Positions 5,088 through 7,064 of a DNA stretch of 7,064 nt are shown here, in pieces. Below the pieces are notes generated by a model. That model saw only the letters and a program-made list of their open reading frames with translations. It was not told the DNA's origin and did no database searches. Position 1 is the first letter of the stretch, and each line of letters begins with the position of its first letter. A program made the translations under genes and the position numbers. The DNA comes from an uncultured Collinsella sp. (GTDB lineage Bacteria > Actinomycetota > Coriobacteriia > Coriobacteriales > Coriobacteriaceae), in assembly GCA_902470925.1 (NCBI GenBank), contig CABRIF010000115.1, positions 1-7,064 on the forward strand. The letters are read 5' to 3'.

Positions 5088-7019
5088 GTGGCACGACATC
5101 CCAAACGCACCAAGCCCCGCACCTCCGCCGCGCACGCGCACGCCGCCGAGCCGAAGACGCCGCAGCCGAGCGACCGCGCGTGCCGCGTGGGCGCGCGACC
5201 GCAGCCGTCTCGTCCGTCCCGCCCGCCGCGCGAGGCCTTCCTGCCCGTCTCGCGCGCCGACATGGACGCCCGCGGCTGGGATGTATGCGACTTCGTCTAC
5301 ATCTGCGGTGACGCCTACGTCGACCACCCCTCCTTCGGCATGGCCATCATCACCCGCGTCCTCGAGGCCCACGGCTACCGCGTGGGCATCATCTGCCAGC
5401 CCGACTGGCGCGACCCGAACAGCATCGCGGCGCTTGGCGAGCCCCGGCTGGGCTTTCTGGTCTCGGCCGGCAACATGGATTCCATGGTGAACCACTACAC
5501 CGTGAACAAAAAACGCCGCCATGAGGACGCCTACACGCCAGGCGGCGCGGCGGGCGCGCGGCCCAACCACGCCGTCGTCGTCTACGGCAACCTCATCCGC
5601 CGCACATTCAAACACACGCCCATCCTCATCGGCGGCATCGAGGCGAGCCTGCGCCGTCTGGCCCACTACGACTACTGGTCCGATGCCCTCAAGCGCTCGA
5701 TCCTGCTCGACTCCGGCGCCGACCTGCTACTGTACGGCATGGGCGAGCACGCCATCGTGGAGGTGGCCGACGCCCTGGCCGGCGGCCTGCCGGCAAGCCA
5801 GATCACCTACGTGAACGGCACCGCCTACCGCACAAGCGGGGCCGACGCGCTCGCGCAGGTGTACGACTACGGCCTGCTGCCCAGCTGGGACGAGCTGGAG
5901 CACGACCGCCTCGCCTACGCGCGCTCGTTCAACATCCAGCAGCAGAACATGGACCCCATCACCGGCCGTCGCCTGGTGGAACCCTACCCCAACGGCGTCT
6001 ACGTGGTGCAGAACCCGCCCGCCTCGCCGCTCACCACGCGCGAGATGGACGAGGTGGCCGAACTCCCCTACACGCGCGCCTGGCACCCCGACTACGACGC
6101 CGTCGGCGGCGTGCCAGCGTTTTCCGAGGTCAAGTTCTCCATTTCCAGCAACCGCGGCTGCTTCGGCGAGTGCTCCTTCTGCGCGCTCACCTTCCATCAG
6201 GGCCGCATGCTGCAGGTGCGCAGCCGCGAGAGCATCGTCCGCGAGGCGCGCGCCCTCACGCGCGACCCCGAGTTCAAGGGCTATATCAACGACGTGGGCG
6301 GCCCCACGGCGAACTTCTTCAAGCCCGCCTGCAGCAAGCAGCTCACGCACGGCGTCTGCAAGAACCGCCGCTGCCTGTGGCCGCACGTGTGCCGCAACAT
6401 GGACGTGGACGAGGACGCCTACGCCGACCTGCTGCGAGAACTGCGCGAGCTGCCCGGGGTGAAGAAGGTGTTCGTCCGCAGCGGCATCCGCTTCGACTAC
6501 ACCATGGCCGATGCGAGCGACAAGTTCCTGCTCGAGCTGCTCCAGCACCACGTGAGCGGCCAGCTGCGCCTGGCGCCCGAGCACGTGAGCGACGCGGTGC
6601 TGTCGGTGATGGGCAAGCCGAGCCGTGCGGTGTACGACGCGTTCGTGGAGCGCTTCGAGCGGCTCTCGGCACAATTCGGGCTCAAGCAGTACGTGGTGCC
6701 GTATCTGATCTCGAGCCACCCGGGGTCCACCATGAAGGAGGCCGTGGAGCTGGCCGAGGCGGTGCGCGACATGGGATACATGCCCGAACAGGTGCAGGAC
6801 TTCTACCCCACGCCCTCCACCATGAGCACCTGCATGTACTACACCGGCGTGGACCCGCGCACGATGCGACCCATCTACGTGGCGCGCGACCCCCACGAGA
6901 AGGCCATGCAGCGCGCGCTCATCCAATATCGCAAGCCGGAGAACTACAAGCTGGTGAAGGAGGCCCTGCGCAAGGCGGGTCGCGAGGACCTGATCGGCTA
7001 CGGTGAGCGGTGCCTGATC
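5088..7019 (+). CDS. ygiQ: YgiQ-family (UPF0313) radical SAM protein, 3'-truncated
   Basis: This gives 644 native codons, cut by the contig end. Residues 1-50 are an Arg/Pro/Ala-rich, probably disordered leader. The conserved part starts at FLPVSRADMDARGWD (51), followed by GDAYVDHPSFG (74-84) and GGIEASLRR (182-190), then HYDYWSD, the radical SAM N-terminal region of this family. The 4Fe-4S ligands are in CFGECSFC (C358, C362, C365), the CxxxCxxC signature of SAM radical enzymes. DVGGPTAN (402-409), a second Cys group (C415, C424, C429, C435) and LAPEH (495-499) follow, and match E. coli YgiQ in order and wording. The C-terminal DUF3362-like part (FYPTPSTMSTCMYYTG) is present up to about GYGERCLI. 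In E. coli YgiQ the equivalent point is GSRRDCLVP, so a few tens of residues are likely missing. The family is a cytosolic iron-sulfur enzyme of unsettled substrate. The frame stays open through all 15 adapter codons, so no stop is seen. The upstream neighbour is 262 bases away. Confidence 0.95.
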
Positions 7020-7064
7020 CTGTCTCTTATACACATCTCCGAGCCCACGAGACGTAGAGGAATC
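7020..7064. other. Nextera read-2 adapter with i7 index (not genomic)
   Basis: Positions 7020-7038 are the reverse complement of the 19-bp Tn5 mosaic end (CTGTCTCTTATACACATCT). Positions 7039-7053 (CCGAGCCCACGAGAC) are the rest of the read-2 adapter. Positions 7054-7061 (GTAGAGGA) fit an i7 index; from memory this is the Nextera N712 index. The final ATC matches the start of the flow-cell adapter that follows an index. Everything from 7020 on should be trimmed. Confidence 0.98.

Noticed and set aside
363..7019. A multi-gene defence, secretion or biosynthetic system made of the five genes.
   Set aside because: Orientations alternate, each gene has its own spacer, and the products (beta-helix protein, HAD enzyme, DUF1275, unknown membrane protein, YgiQ) share no known pathway. 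Nothing beyond proximity links them.
5727..7034. A 435-codon leftward open frame opposite ygiQ.
   Set aside because: It starts inside the adapter (MYKRQ) and lies antisense to a gene with all radical SAM family motifs. It is an artefact plus shadow.
1..7045. Terminal inverted repeats suggesting a transposon, linear plasmid or phage genome.
   Set aside because: The inverted repeats are the Tn5 mosaic end and Nextera adapter, followed by a library index. No transposase, integrase or phage gene is present.

Overview
The window is a short assembled contig from a high-GC bacterium (GC is high throughout, and third codon positions are almost always G or C). Both ends are sequencing-library adapter rather than genomic DNA. 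Positions 1-26 are the tail of a Nextera/Tn5 read-2 adapter including the 19-bp mosaic end. Positions 7020-7064 are the same adapter in the opposite orientation, followed by an 8-base i7 index and three bases of flow-cell adapter. Native sequence is therefore about 27-7019. The gene set, base composition and GTG/ATG starts with AAGGA-type ribosome binding sites would fit a gut actinobacterium such as a coriobacterium (Collinsella/Olsenella/Eggerthella type). This is an inference from style, not from a marker gene.

Layout from left to right: (1) a non-coding stretch at 27-362 holding a degenerate 42-43 bp tandem repeat and a perfect stem-loop. (2) A leftward gene at 363-1655 for a 430-residue protein with the look of a right-handed parallel beta-helix, with an exact 25-residue rung period in its middle. 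(3) A gene-free 711-bp stretch at 1656-2366 with a 36-bp tandem repeat, a 12-bp palindrome and a hairpin. (4) A rightward HAD-superfamily phosphatase/phosphomutase-like gene at 2367-3023. (5) A compact array of 56/57-bp repeats between two convergent genes. (6) A leftward DUF1275 (YoaK-type) membrane protein gene at 3202-3876. (7) A 121-bp divergent intergenic region. (8) A rightward gene of unknown function at 3998-4825 for a five-helix membrane protein with an outward C-terminal domain. (9) A 262-bp spacer. (10) A rightward ygiQ-type radical SAM gene from 5088 to the end of native sequence, cut off by the contig end so that its reading frame runs through the adapter without a stop.

The five genes do not form an obvious operon: orientations are -, +, -, +, + and every gene has its own spacer. 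I see no evidence that they form one functional system, and nothing here that I can defend as a new defence or mobile system. The most distinctive native features are the beta-helix protein and the GC-rich, locally unique tandem repeats in three of the four longer intergenic regions. The antisense reading frames over the real genes are long because of the high GC content, and two of them begin inside the adapter.
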